Source of the DNA: Embleya sp042956465
GTDB lineage: Bacteria > Actinomycetota > Actinomycetes > Streptomycetales > Streptomycetaceae
Direction of reading: 5' to 3'
Assembly (NCBI RefSeq): GCF_042956465.1
Contig: NZ_JBIBGL010000004.1
Span: forward strand, 124,001 to 188,000
DNA length: 64,000 bases
Position 1 is the stretch's first letter; each line of letters begins with the position of its first letter. The translations under genes and the position numbers were made by a program. Below the pieces are notes generated by a model, which was not told where the DNA came from, made no database searches, and was given only the letters and a program-made list of their open reading frames with translations. Positions 49,144 through 57,285 of the stretch are shown here, in pieces.

Positions 49144-50844
49144 GTGGCGTCGGACGAGCGACCGGCATTGCCGCGTATGCGCTTGGACGAGTTGCTGGAC
49201 GAGCTCCAGGCCCATGTGGAGGTGGTGCGCGCGACTCGGGACCGGGTGAGCGGGCTGCTGGAGGCCGTGCTCTCGGTGGGCAGCGACCTGGACCTGGAGA
49301 CCGTGCTCCGGCGGATCGTGGAATCGGCGGTGACCCTGGTCGACGCCGAGTACGGCGCCCTCGGGGTGATCGGCGACGAGCGGCTCGCCCGCTTCCTCCC
49401 GGTGGGCATGGACCCGGAAACCATCCTGCGGATCGGGCCCTTCCCCACCGGGCGCGGCATCCTGGGGCTGATCATCCGGGATCCGCATCCGCTGCGCCTG
49501 CACGACCTCTCCGAACACCCGGAGTCGTTCGGATTCCCGCCCGGCCACCCGCCGATGAACACCTTCGTGGGCGTGCCGATCCGGATCCGCGACACCGTCT
49601 TCGGCAACCTCTACCTCACCGAGAAGCGCGGCGGCGCGGACTTCGACGAGGACGACGAGGCGGTCCTGCGCACCCTCGCGGCGGCGGCCGGCGTCGCCAT
49701 CGACAACGCGCGCCTGTACGACGACGTCCGCCGCCGCGAACGCTGGCTCGCCGCGACCTCCGACCTGACCCGCAGCCTGCTTTCCGGCGACAGCCCCGCC
49801 GACGTGCTGCGCACGTTCACCGAGACCATCCGGGACATGACCGACGCCGACCTGGTCACCCTCGCGGTACCCGTGCCCGGCACCGACGACCTGGTCGTCG
49901 AGGCCGCCGCGGGCCCCCTCGCCGACCGCGTCCGCGGACTGGTCCTGTCCGGCGAAAGCACGCTGATGGGCAAGGTGTTCGGCTCGGGTGAGACGATCAC
50001 CAGCAGCGATCTCAGCCACGACCCGGGGGCGGTGGTGGCAACCGCCGTCGGGTCCGAACTCGGCTCCGCTTTTCTGCTGCCGCTCGGCACCCCCGAGCGC
50101 ATCCGCGGCGTGCTCCAGGTCGCGAACCGGACGGAGCGTCCGCAGCTGACGGAAGCGGTGCTGCGCATGGTCACCGGCTTCGCCGACCACGCCGCGCTGG
50201 CCCTGGAGATCGCGGAACGACGCCGCGACGCGGAGCTGTTGACCGTACTCCAGGACCGCGACCGGATCGCCCGGGACCTGCACGACCTGGCCATCCAACG
50301 CCTGTTCGCCACCGGCATGACACTCCAGAGCGCGACGCGCTTCATCGAGCACCCCGAGGCCCTGGAGCGGGTCGAATCGGCGGTGGACGCGCTGGACGAC
50401 ACGATCAAGGTCATCCGGTCGACGATCTTCTCCCTCAAGTCCCGAGGGCGCGACGCCGGCCCGGGACTGCGCTCGCGCTGTCTGCGCGAGGTGGACGCGG
50501 TCACCGAAATGCTGGGCTTCGCCCCGACGTTGCGCGTCGACGGCCTGCTGGACACGCGGGTGCCGGAGTCGATTGCGGCCCAGGTGATCGCGGTGTTGCG
50601 CGAAGCACTCGCGAACGCCGCCCGTCATGCCCACGCAAGCCGCGTGGAGGTACACGTCGAGGCGGACGACACGCACGTGCGGGTACGAGTACGCGACGAC
50701 GGCGTGGGTCCGCCACCGGCCCCGACCCGCGACAGCGGACTCGGCAACATGCGGGAGCGGGCCGAAAACCTCGGCGGAGCCTGCACGTTCGGACCGTCCC
50801 CGGACGGCGGCGCCGTCCTGGAATGGCACGTCCCCCTGGACTGA
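49144..50844 (+). CDS. GAF-domain sensor histidine kinase, DevS/DosT-like
   Basis: 566 residues from a GTG at 49144 (an ATG at 49096 is possible). Domain order: GAF 1 (about 35-190; DLETVLRRIVESAVTLVDAE, GRGILGLIIRDPHPLRLHDL, GVPIRIRDTVFGNLYLTEKR), GAF 2 (about 210-355), HisKA_3 dimerisation with RDLHDLAIQRLFATGMTLQS (His about 380), and an HATPase with LREALANAARHAHAS and GNMRERAENLGGACTFGP. In mycobacterial DevS/DosT GAF 1 binds haem and senses O2, NO or redox; whether the haem His is present cannot be judged by eye. It is the partner of the divergent regulator. Confidence 0.9.
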   Translation: MASDERPALPRMRLDELLDELQAHVEVVRATRDRVSGLLEAVLSVGSDLDLETVLRRIVESAVTLVDAEYGALGVIGDERLARFLPVGMDPETILRIGPFPTGRGILGLIIRDPHPLRLHDLSEHPESFGFPPGHPPMNTFVGVPIRIRDTVFGNLYLTEKRGGADFDEDDEAVLRTLAAAAGVAIDNARLYDDVRRRERWLAATSDLTRSLLSGDSPADVLRTFTETIRDMTDADLVTLAVPVPGTDDLVVEAAAGPLADRVRGLVLSGESTLMGKVFGSGETITSSDLSHDPGAVVATAVGSELGSAFLLPLGTPERIRGVLQVANRTERPQLTEAVLRMVTGFADHAALALEIAERRRDAELLTVLQDRDRIARDLHDLAIQRLFATGMTLQSATRFIEHPEALERVESAVDALDDTIKVIRSTIFSLKSRGRDAGPGLRSRCLREVDAVTEMLGFAPTLRVDGLLDTRVPESIAAQVIAVLREALANAARHAHASRVEVHVEADDTHVRVRVRDDGVGPPPAPTRDSGLGNMRERAENLGGACTFGPSPDGGAVLEWHVPLD

Positions 50845-51007
50845 CCACGCGAAAGCCGCTCGGCCCGACAACTCCCGACACCGGGCAGCGGACGACGAAC
50901 CACCCGACGGGCGGACCGTGACGATCCACGCCCCGCTCGGCGTCCTGCATGGTGTCCGGGACCGCTGCACCGGTGTCCCGACCGGCCCGGGCTTCCGGGT
51001 TCCGGGT

Positions 51008-53704
51008 TCAGCGCAGTCGCCGCAGGTACGGGTCCCGTCCGTGGCGCGGGGCCAGGCGGATACGGGCGTCGACGACGGTGACGCCGTCGGGACGGGCGAC
51101 CAGCGGATTCAGGTCGGCTTCCACGAGCTGGGGCACGTCGTCCGCGAGCCTGGACAGTCGGTGCAGGATGTCCTCGACCCCGGCGGTGTCGGTGGCCGGC
51201 GCGCCCCGGTGGCCGTACAGCAGCGGTGCCCCGCGTGAATCGGCCAACAACGAGTGGGCATCCAGGTCGGTCAGCGGGGTCAGCCGCGTACCGTGGTCGG
51301 CGAGTACGTCGGTGGTCACTCCGCCGAGTCCGAACACCACCAGTGGGCCCAGCACTTCGTCCTGGGTCACCCCGGCGATCAGTTCGACACCCGGCGCGGC
51401 CATGGGCTGCACGACCACGCTCTCCATCAGGGCCCCGATCCGGTGGGCGAGATCGGTGAACGCGGCGCGCACCGCGTCGTCGCCGACCAGCCGCAACCGG
51501 ACCCCGCCCACGTCGCTCTTGTGCACGATGTGCGGTCCGTACGCCTTGAGCACGACCACGCCGTCGACGCCCGACGGAGCCAGTTCACGCGCCATCGCCA
51601 CCGCCTCCTCGGCGTCGAAGGCCTGCCGCCACGGACTCACCCGGATGCCGTACGTGCCCAGCATGCGCGCGCACTCGCGAGGCGGCAGCCAGCCACCGTC
51701 GGGCTCGCGCAGCAGGAACTCGGCGGCGAGCGAGCGGGCCGCGCCGCGATCGACGTCGTTCAGCGCCGGCACCGTGCCGCGGGGCCGGGTCGACCACATC
51801 GCCCGTTCGTAGGCGTGCGCGAGCGCCACGGCGGCCGTGCGTGCGTCCCCGTACACCGGCACCGTGCCGCCCACGGCGGGCAACAGGTCCACGGCGGCGG
51901 CGCGTTCGGGGGCGATCACCAGCACGGGCCGCGCACGGACGGCGGGACCCTCCAGGATGTCGCCGAGCGGATCGCCGAGCGCGGTCGGGGCCAGGGCCAG
52001 GACGACGGCGTCCACGTGGCCCGCCGCCAACACCCGGTCCACGCACCGGCGCAGCGTCTCGCCGTCCACGGTGGCGGTGGTGTCCACCGGGTTGGCGCAC
52101 GCGGCGCCGGCGGGCAGGAGCGCGCCGAGCTCGGCCTCGACATCGGGGCCGAAGCGCGGCACGGCCAGGCCCGCGTCCACGCAGGCGTCCGCGGCCAGTA
52201 CCCCGGCGCCGCCCGCGTTGCCGATCACCGCCACCGAGGCGCCGTCGGGCAATGGCTGGGAGTGCAGCAAGGCGGCCACCGCCACCAGGTCCCCGAGGGT
52301 CTGCACGGCGGTCACTCCCGCCTGGCGGAACAACGCCCCACGCGCCACGGTCGGGGTCACCGCGGCGGCCGTGTGCGACCCGGCGGCGCGACGGCCGGCC
52401 GCGGAACGCCCCGCGTCCACGGTCAGCACCGGCTTGGTGCGGCCCACGGCGCGCGCGATCCGGGAGAACTTGCGCGGATTGCCGAAGGACTCCAGGTGCA
52501 GGATCGCCATCGTGGTCCGGGTGTCGGCCTGCCACCACTGGAGCATGTCGTTGCCGCTGACGTCGTACTTGTCACCGAGCGACGCGAAGGTCGACACCCC
52601 GATCCCCAGCCGGTTCAGCTGCTCCGTCAACGCGATCCCCACTCCGCCGGACTGCACCGCCACCCCGGCGCTGCCGGCAGCGGGCACGACCCAGCCGAAG
52701 GTCGCGTTCAGCGCGGTGGCGGGATCGGTCTGCGCGATGCCCAGACAATTCGGGCCGACCATCCGCATGCCGTGCCGGCGGACCGAGTCGTGCACCCGCG
52801 CGGCCTGCTCCGGCGTTGCGCCCGAGGTGATCACGACCAGGGCGCGCACGCCGGCGCGTCCGCAGTCCTCGACCAGATCGGGAACCCGGTCCGCCGGCAC
52901 GGCCACCACCACCAGGTCCGGCACCTCGGGAAGCAGGTCCGGCGTCGGGAACGCGGGCACCCCGTCCACCTCGGTCGCGGTGGGGTGCAACACCGCCAGG
53001 GTCCCGGTGAAGTGCGCCGCCTTCAGGTTCCGCAGCAGGGCCCGGCCGACGGAGTCCGCCCGACGGCCCGCGCCCGCCACCGCGACCGATCGCGGTGCGA
53101 ACAGCGGCACCAGACTGGCCACGTCCGCGAGGGCCTCCCGCCGCGCCAGGGCGGTCAGGTATCGCTCGGTCGAGGGAATGTCGCCGTCCAGCGGGATCAC
53201 GCAGTTCATCACCCCCGCCACGAGGCGGTTGCGCACCGGCAACCCCATGTCCTCCAGGACCCGCAACATCGGCCGATTCCACGGCAACGTGTCCGCGACC
53301 AGCGTGTGCACCTTGTCCGCGCGGGCCATCGTGACCACGTGCTCGATCAGCAGCGTGCCGATCCCCCTGCCGTGCCAGGCGTCGGCCACCGCCAGAGCGA
53401 GTTCGGCCTCGCCCGAGTCGGGGTCCCCGTTGTACTCGACGACCCCGACCACCTCGCCCCCGTCGTGGGTGAGCGCGATCAGCGCACCGCACCCGGCCCG
53501 GTCGGGTGTGGTCACCCGATCGGCGGTTTCCCGCACCGACGTCTGCGAAGCGCCGAAGAACCGCAGGTACAGACTTTCCGGCGACATCGTGTGGTGCATC
53601 GCCAGTACCCCATCCCGGTCCTCGGGTCCCGGCGGCCGCAGCAGAACCGTCTCGCCGTCCGCGGCCAACGCCCAGACCTCGTGCGGAGTGCCGAACTCGT
53701 TCAT
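51008..53704 (-). CDS. GNAT domain fused to ADP-forming acetyl-CoA synthetase
   Basis: 898 residues from the ATG at 53704 (GAAGGGA upstream). Order: GNAT acetyltransferase (about 15-165; MSPESLYLRFFGA, ALAVADAWHGRGIGTLLIEH), CoA-binding Rossmann domain (about 205-300; FAPRSVAVAGAGRRADSVGR), succinyl-CoA-ligase-like domains (VGPNCLGIAQTD, VAVQSGGVGIALTEQLNRLG, GSHTAAAV), and a C-terminal ATP-grasp domain (about 670-898; VVLKAYGPHIVHKSDVGGVR, ELIAGVTQDEVLGPLVVFGL, EADLNPLVARPDG). It makes acetyl-CoA from acetate + ATP, or the reverse; the GNAT part resembles Pat-type lysine acetylases. It would recycle acetate made by AckA. Confidence 0.92.
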   Translation of the reverse strand: MNEFGTPHEVWALAADGETVLLRPPGPEDRDGVLAMHHTMSPESLYLRFFGASQTSVRETADRVTTPDRAGCGALIALTHDGGEVVGVVEYNGDPDSGEAELALAVADAWHGRGIGTLLIEHVVTMARADKVHTLVADTLPWNRPMLRVLEDMGLPVRNRLVAGVMNCVIPLDGDIPSTERYLTALARREALADVASLVPLFAPRSVAVAGAGRRADSVGRALLRNLKAAHFTGTLAVLHPTATEVDGVPAFPTPDLLPEVPDLVVVAVPADRVPDLVEDCGRAGVRALVVITSGATPEQAARVHDSVRRHGMRMVGPNCLGIAQTDPATALNATFGWVVPAAGSAGVAVQSGGVGIALTEQLNRLGIGVSTFASLGDKYDVSGNDMLQWWQADTRTTMAILHLESFGNPRKFSRIARAVGRTKPVLTVDAGRSAAGRRAAGSHTAAAVTPTVARGALFRQAGVTAVQTLGDLVAVAALLHSQPLPDGASVAVIGNAGGAGVLAADACVDAGLAVPRFGPDVEAELGALLPAGAACANPVDTTATVDGETLRRCVDRVLAAGHVDAVVLALAPTALGDPLGDILEGPAVRARPVLVIAPERAAAVDLLPAVGGTVPVYGDARTAAVALAHAYERAMWSTRPRGTVPALNDVDRGAARSLAAEFLLREPDGGWLPPRECARMLGTYGIRVSPWRQAFDAEEAVAMARELAPSGVDGVVVLKAYGPHIVHKSDVGGVRLRLVGDDAVRAAFTDLAHRIGALMESVVVQPMAAPGVELIAGVTQDEVLGPLVVFGLGGVTTDVLADHGTRLTPLTDLDAHSLLADSRGAPLLYGHRGAPATDTAGVEDILHRLSRLADDVPQLVEADLNPLVARPDGVTVVDARIRLAPRHGRDPYLRRLR

Positions 53705-53777
53705 GGACCCGTCCCTTCGGCCGAGGCGCGTACGCGCCGCTCCCCCTCACCCTCGCGCCGATCCCCGACCCGGGGCA

Positions 53778-53813
53778 GGGCCGACCGGTCCCCCCGCCCG
53801 GGCCGAACGACCC
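53778..53813. promoter_or_regulatory. Two tandem DevR-type palindromes before the synthetase
   Basis: GGGCCGACCGGTCC (53778-53791) and GGGCCGAACGACCC (53800-53813) each differ by one base from the GGGCCG-NN-CGGCCC core found before phosphoketolase and acetate kinase. Their centres are 22 bp apart, about two helical turns, and they lie 75-110 bp before the synthetase ATG. Confidence 0.5.
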
Positions 53814-53971
53814 TGCCCGCCCCCATCCGACAGCGGAGGCGACCGCGCCGGCCGCAGCCGGCGCGCGTTCGGGTGAATGAGTGCACCGTCCAGTTGCCTC
53901 GCGGGGGTGGCGTCGTTGGAGGTCTTGTGCGTCGCACTCGCGGCGCGGACGGGCGAAAAACGGAGAGTGCA

Positions 53972-54289
53972 GTGAACACGTACAAGAAGGCCACGATCAT
54001 GGCGGCCGGCACCGCCGCTCTGGTGATGGCCGGCGCCGGAGCCGCCAGCGCCCAGGCCGACGCCGACGGTGCCGCCGTCGACTCCCCCGGCGTGCTCTCC
54101 GGCAACAACATCCAGATCCCGGTGCACATCCCGATCAACCTGTGCGGCAACACCGTCGACATCATCGCCGCCCTCAACCCGACGTTCGGCAACACCTGCC
54201 TGAACATCGACGGCGACGACGACCACGACGAGCACCACGAGGGCCACGAGGGCCACAAGGGCGGGGACTCCGGCGGCCACCACGGCTGA
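53972..54289 (+). CDS. Short chaplin with His/Asp-rich C-terminal tail
   Basis: 105 residues from a GTG at 53972 with GGAGAG upstream. A signal peptide (NTYKKATIMAAGTAALVMAG, cleavage after ASA) precedes one chaplin domain: DSPGVLSGNNIQIPVHIPIN and LCGNTVDIIAALNPTFGNTC, with the two conserved Cys. Short chaplins normally end about here; this one adds a tail of about 26 residues, almost only Asp, His, Glu and Gly (DGDDDHDEHHEGHEG, then HKGGDSGGHHG). Chaplins form the hydrophobic amyloid layer of aerial hyphae. The tail is unusual and could bind metal. Confidence 0.88.
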   Translation: MNTYKKATIMAAGTAALVMAGAGAASAQADADGAAVDSPGVLSGNNIQIPVHIPINLCGNTVDIIAALNPTFGNTCLNIDGDDDHDEHHEGHEGHKGGDSGGHHG

Positions 54290-54733
54290 TCCCCCGCCGA
54301 CACCCATCTCGGACGTTCCTCCACGTCCGGCACACCGCGACCCCCGCGCTGCATCCCGCGGGGGTCGCGGCATGTCCGGCCCCACTACGACGAGCGACCC
54401 CGACATGCACACCATTCGTGGTCGCCCGCCCACACACCGTCACCGATCCTGCCGACAGGACCGCCGCATCGGAGCAAGAGATGCAAAGCGGTCGATTCGT
54501 GCTGCACTGGATTCATGGACGTGCGGCCGTCGGCGTGCCGTGGACGGACATCGCGCCCCATGCCGTCGAGCGCGCGTTCAAGCCCATCGCCGGCGCCTCG
54601 AAACCCACCCCGACCCGACTCGCGAACGCCTACCGGGTGGGCCGGCAACTCCCGGCCCCGACCGAGGCGCCCGCCGCCGACGAGGAACGACACACCACGC
54701 CGAACCGGCCGGGACGATGCGAAAGGCAGCACC
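54290..54733 (+). other. Non-coding gap with an open but unproven reading frame
   Basis: 444 bp between the chaplin and the nucleosidase-like gene. From the ATG at 54481 a protein-like reading (MQSGRFVLHWIHGRAAVGVP, later AFKPIAGASKPTPTRLANAY) runs without a stop into the next gene in another frame. No ribosome site precedes it. It might be a lost or frameshifted N-terminal part of the next gene, or chance in high-GC DNA. No terminator is obvious after the chaplin. Confidence 0.35.
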
Positions 54734-55942
54734 ATGGACACCCTCGACGAGCGAGTCGAAATCGCCCGCGCCCTGCTGTCCGCCGGGATCACCCCGGCAG
54801 ACCTCGAACTCTCGCCCGACCTGGCCGCCGCGCCGGAAGGCCCCGTCCTGGCCGCCGACCTCGGGATCGTCTTCCCCGATGGGCTCGCCCCCGTGCCCCA
54901 GCCCTTCGACGTCGATCCGTCCCCCGACGCCGCGCTGCCTCGCGCCGACGTCGTCGTGATCACCTGGACCGTCGCCGAACAGGACGCCCTCGCCGACGTG
55001 TTCACCCAGGGCTTCGGTCGGCTGCGCTGGTATCGGTACACCCGCCGCTTCGAGGAGCACTACCGGCCGCTGATCAGGGGCGGAGCCCCCTCGCTCGCCG
55101 CCCGCCCACCACGCCTGGGCTCGTACTTCCCGGTCAGGCTCGGCAATCTGAACGTGCTGTGCGTGAAGTCCGAACTCCACCTCAACCAGGACGGTCGCAA
55201 GACCGGCGAAGGCACCGCCACCCTGCCCGTCCGGGACTTCTTCGAGCAGATCATCGAGGAGGTCCGGCCGCGCGTGATCGCCACCATCGGCACCTCGGGC
55301 AGCGTCTTCGGCGACTTCCCCCTGGGCGACGTGGTGGTCACGCGCGCGGCGAAGTTCCGCTGTCAAAAGGAGTTTCGCAACGAGGCGTTCAACGGCCGCA
55401 CGTTCCGGTGCGACCGCGCCTTCCCGCTCGGCCGGATCGAGGACGCGCAACGGCTCATGCGCGGCTTCGCCGCCCGGCTCACCGAACCGCCGCTGGGCCC
55501 GCCCTCCACCCGTTTCCCCTTCGCCGGGCCGCTGGTGCGGCCCCCCGACAACATCCCTACGGTCCGCATCGAGCAGGACGCGCGGGACATGCCCGAATTC
55601 CACCCGATCCTGACCACCGACTACTTCGAGTACGGCACGTCCACCAACGGCCTGGAAAACGAGGGTGCGGCGGTCGAGATGGGCGACGCCGCGCTCGGCC
55701 TGGCCTGCGCCGGTCTCACCGACGCGGGCTCGGATCACGTGCCCGACTGGGTGGTCGTCCGCAACATGTCCGATCCGCAGATCAACGGCGAACTCCCCAC
55801 CCGCGAATTCCGCCTCAATCCGCAGACCATGTGGGCGGTGTCCTACTACGAGGCGTACGGCTACTGGACCAGCGTCTGCGGTGCGCTCACCACATGGGGC
55901 CTGCTCGCGGGGCTCTCCGAGGCGGGCATCGACGATGCCTGA
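54734..55942 (+). CDS. Nucleoside phosphorylase-fold (PNP/MTAN superfamily) protein
   Basis: 402 residues from the ATG at 54734. After an ~70-residue N-terminal part comes ADVVVITWTVAEQDALADVF, like the first strand of phosphorylase-superfamily proteins. VRPRVIATIGTSGSVFGDFP, LGDVVVTRAAKFRCQ, then GLENEGAAVEMGDAALGLAC (the purine/ribose-binding 'VEM' region) and WVVVRNMSDPQINGEL (the late 'SD' loop) follow in the order of purine nucleoside phosphorylase/MTA nucleosidase folds. The protein is much longer than housekeeping enzymes. It overlaps the next gene by 8 bp. A nucleotide- or nucleoside-cleaving effector is inferred; the substrate is unknown. Confidence 0.72.
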   Translation: MDTLDERVEIARALLSAGITPADLELSPDLAAAPEGPVLAADLGIVFPDGLAPVPQPFDVDPSPDAALPRADVVVITWTVAEQDALADVFTQGFGRLRWYRYTRRFEEHYRPLIRGGAPSLAARPPRLGSYFPVRLGNLNVLCVKSELHLNQDGRKTGEGTATLPVRDFFEQIIEEVRPRVIATIGTSGSVFGDFPLGDVVVTRAAKFRCQKEFRNEAFNGRTFRCDRAFPLGRIEDAQRLMRGFAARLTEPPLGPPSTRFPFAGPLVRPPDNIPTVRIEQDARDMPEFHPILTTDYFEYGTSTNGLENEGAAVEMGDAALGLACAGLTDAGSDHVPDWVVVRNMSDPQINGELPTREFRLNPQTMWAVSYYEAYGYWTSVCGALTTWGLLAGLSEAGIDDA

Positions 55943-57236
55943 CCCGCCGGCCGTCACCCGGCTCCCGATCGAGGTCGAGCTGCTGTTCGAGCTGATGCCG
56001 TGCAATGCGTTGCGCACCTCGCAGTTCGCCGGCCCCGGAGCCCATCCGTGCGCCTACTTCCGCTCGTGGGGTACCTACCACGCCTACGACTACGATGCCG
56101 ACGAGCCGCCGCCGGACGCCTCGATCGTGCGGCCCTCGCACTACACCGGCCGCATGACCCCGCTGCCGGAGCCGTTGTCCGGTTGCCGCAAGGCCCCGAT
56201 CCTCGCCGTCGGCATCAATCCCAACCTCCCGGGCTGGTGGCCGGACAGCCACGGCTCGCTCACTCCCGACTTCGACTCCGTGCGCCAATACGCGCACTAC
56301 TTCCGCCACCGAGGGGTGTTCAAGCCCGAGTTGCCCGACGACGCGTATCGCGCCTTCGGCGGCGGACCCGACGACGATCCCCTGGCCGGGATCCCGCTCA
56401 CCGTTCCCGAGAACGCCCACGGCCGCCGGGAGATCGCGGTCCGCGAGCAGCCGCAGCGCATGTATCTCGTCTACCAGGAGCTGCTGGACGCCCTCGGCGC
56501 GGAACTGGGCCTGGACCGGGGCACGCTCACCGTCGGCGAGGACCTGTCGTACGGCAACATGGTCGCCTGCGCGTCGGCCAAGTGGACCACCCGACCCGAC
56601 CCGCAGAACCCCGCCCTGCCGCCGATGACCGACGAGCAGCGGGTCGGGATCGTCGGCGAGTGTTTCCGTACCCGCCGCCATCTGCTGCGGCAGATGTTCC
56701 AGTCGCTGCCGGCCGTGATCCTGGTGCTCGGGCAGAGCACCGCCAACGCCTTCACCGGCGAACTCGGCGACCGCCTGGCACCGATACCCGCCCCGGAGAC
56801 CCCCATGGCGCAGCTGATGGCGAGCGAGATCCGGCTCGCCTACGGCACTCTCGACGACGGCGAGGAGCTCGACGCCCGGGTGTTGTTCGCCCCGCATCCC
56901 ACCGGGCATCCCGACGACTACGCGCGGGCCCGGCCGCTGCTCGTCGAACAACTCCTGCACGAGGCCCGCTCCGGCCGGCTGGGTCAGGACGAACGTATCG
57001 GGCATCTGACGCGTCCCCGCGGCTCGTGCTCCTTCTGCCCGCTGCTGGACATCGGCCCGTGCCCCTACGCCGACGTGCTCACGCCGCTCCCCGGGGGCGG
57101 CCCCACCCTGCTCGCCGACGGATCGACGCCGGTGGCGGCGGAGAAGCGCACCCAACTGCGGCTGCTCGACGGCATCACCGAACGGGCCGCGCCCGTCGCC
57201 GAGGTCTGGGCCCACACCGACGACCGGGAGGACTGA
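55935..57236 (+). CDS. Uracil-DNA-glycosylase-like protein with C-terminal Cys cluster (tentative)
   Basis: 433 residues from the ATG at 55935, inside the end of the previous gene. APILAVGINPNLPGWWPDSH looks like the first active-site loop of UDG-fold proteins ('vGxNPs'), AVILVLGQSTANAFTGE like the central strand and RVLFAPHPTGHPDDYARARP like the late 'HPS/T' loop. Near the C-terminus GSCSFCPLLDIGPCPY gives three closely spaced Cys; with MPCNAL or AHPCAY near the N-terminus an iron-sulphur or zinc site is possible. The family is not firmly recognised. Position between a nucleosidase-like and a protease gene suggests one functional unit. Confidence 0.5.
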   Translation: MPDPPAVTRLPIEVELLFELMPCNALRTSQFAGPGAHPCAYFRSWGTYHAYDYDADEPPPDASIVRPSHYTGRMTPLPEPLSGCRKAPILAVGINPNLPGWWPDSHGSLTPDFDSVRQYAHYFRHRGVFKPELPDDAYRAFGGGPDDDPLAGIPLTVPENAHGRREIAVREQPQRMYLVYQELLDALGAELGLDRGTLTVGEDLSYGNMVACASAKWTTRPDPQNPALPPMTDEQRVGIVGECFRTRRHLLRQMFQSLPAVILVLGQSTANAFTGELGDRLAPIPAPETPMAQLMASEIRLAYGTLDDGEELDARVLFAPHPTGHPDDYARARPLLVEQLLHEARSGRLGQDERIGHLTRPRGSCSFCPLLDIGPCPYADVLTPLPGGGPTLLADGSTPVAAEKRTQLRLLDGITERAAPVAEVWAHTDDRED

Positions 57237-57285
57237 CGCCGTAGAAGTCCCACCGGCGCCGGCGCCCTCCGAAAGCGAGACCACG

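Noticed and set aside
51254..54289. 1011-codon plus-strand frame opposite the acetyl-CoA synthetase and into the chaplin
   Set aside because: Only its last ~105 codons (from the GTG at 53972) form a real gene; the rest is shadow rich in His/Arg/Gly.
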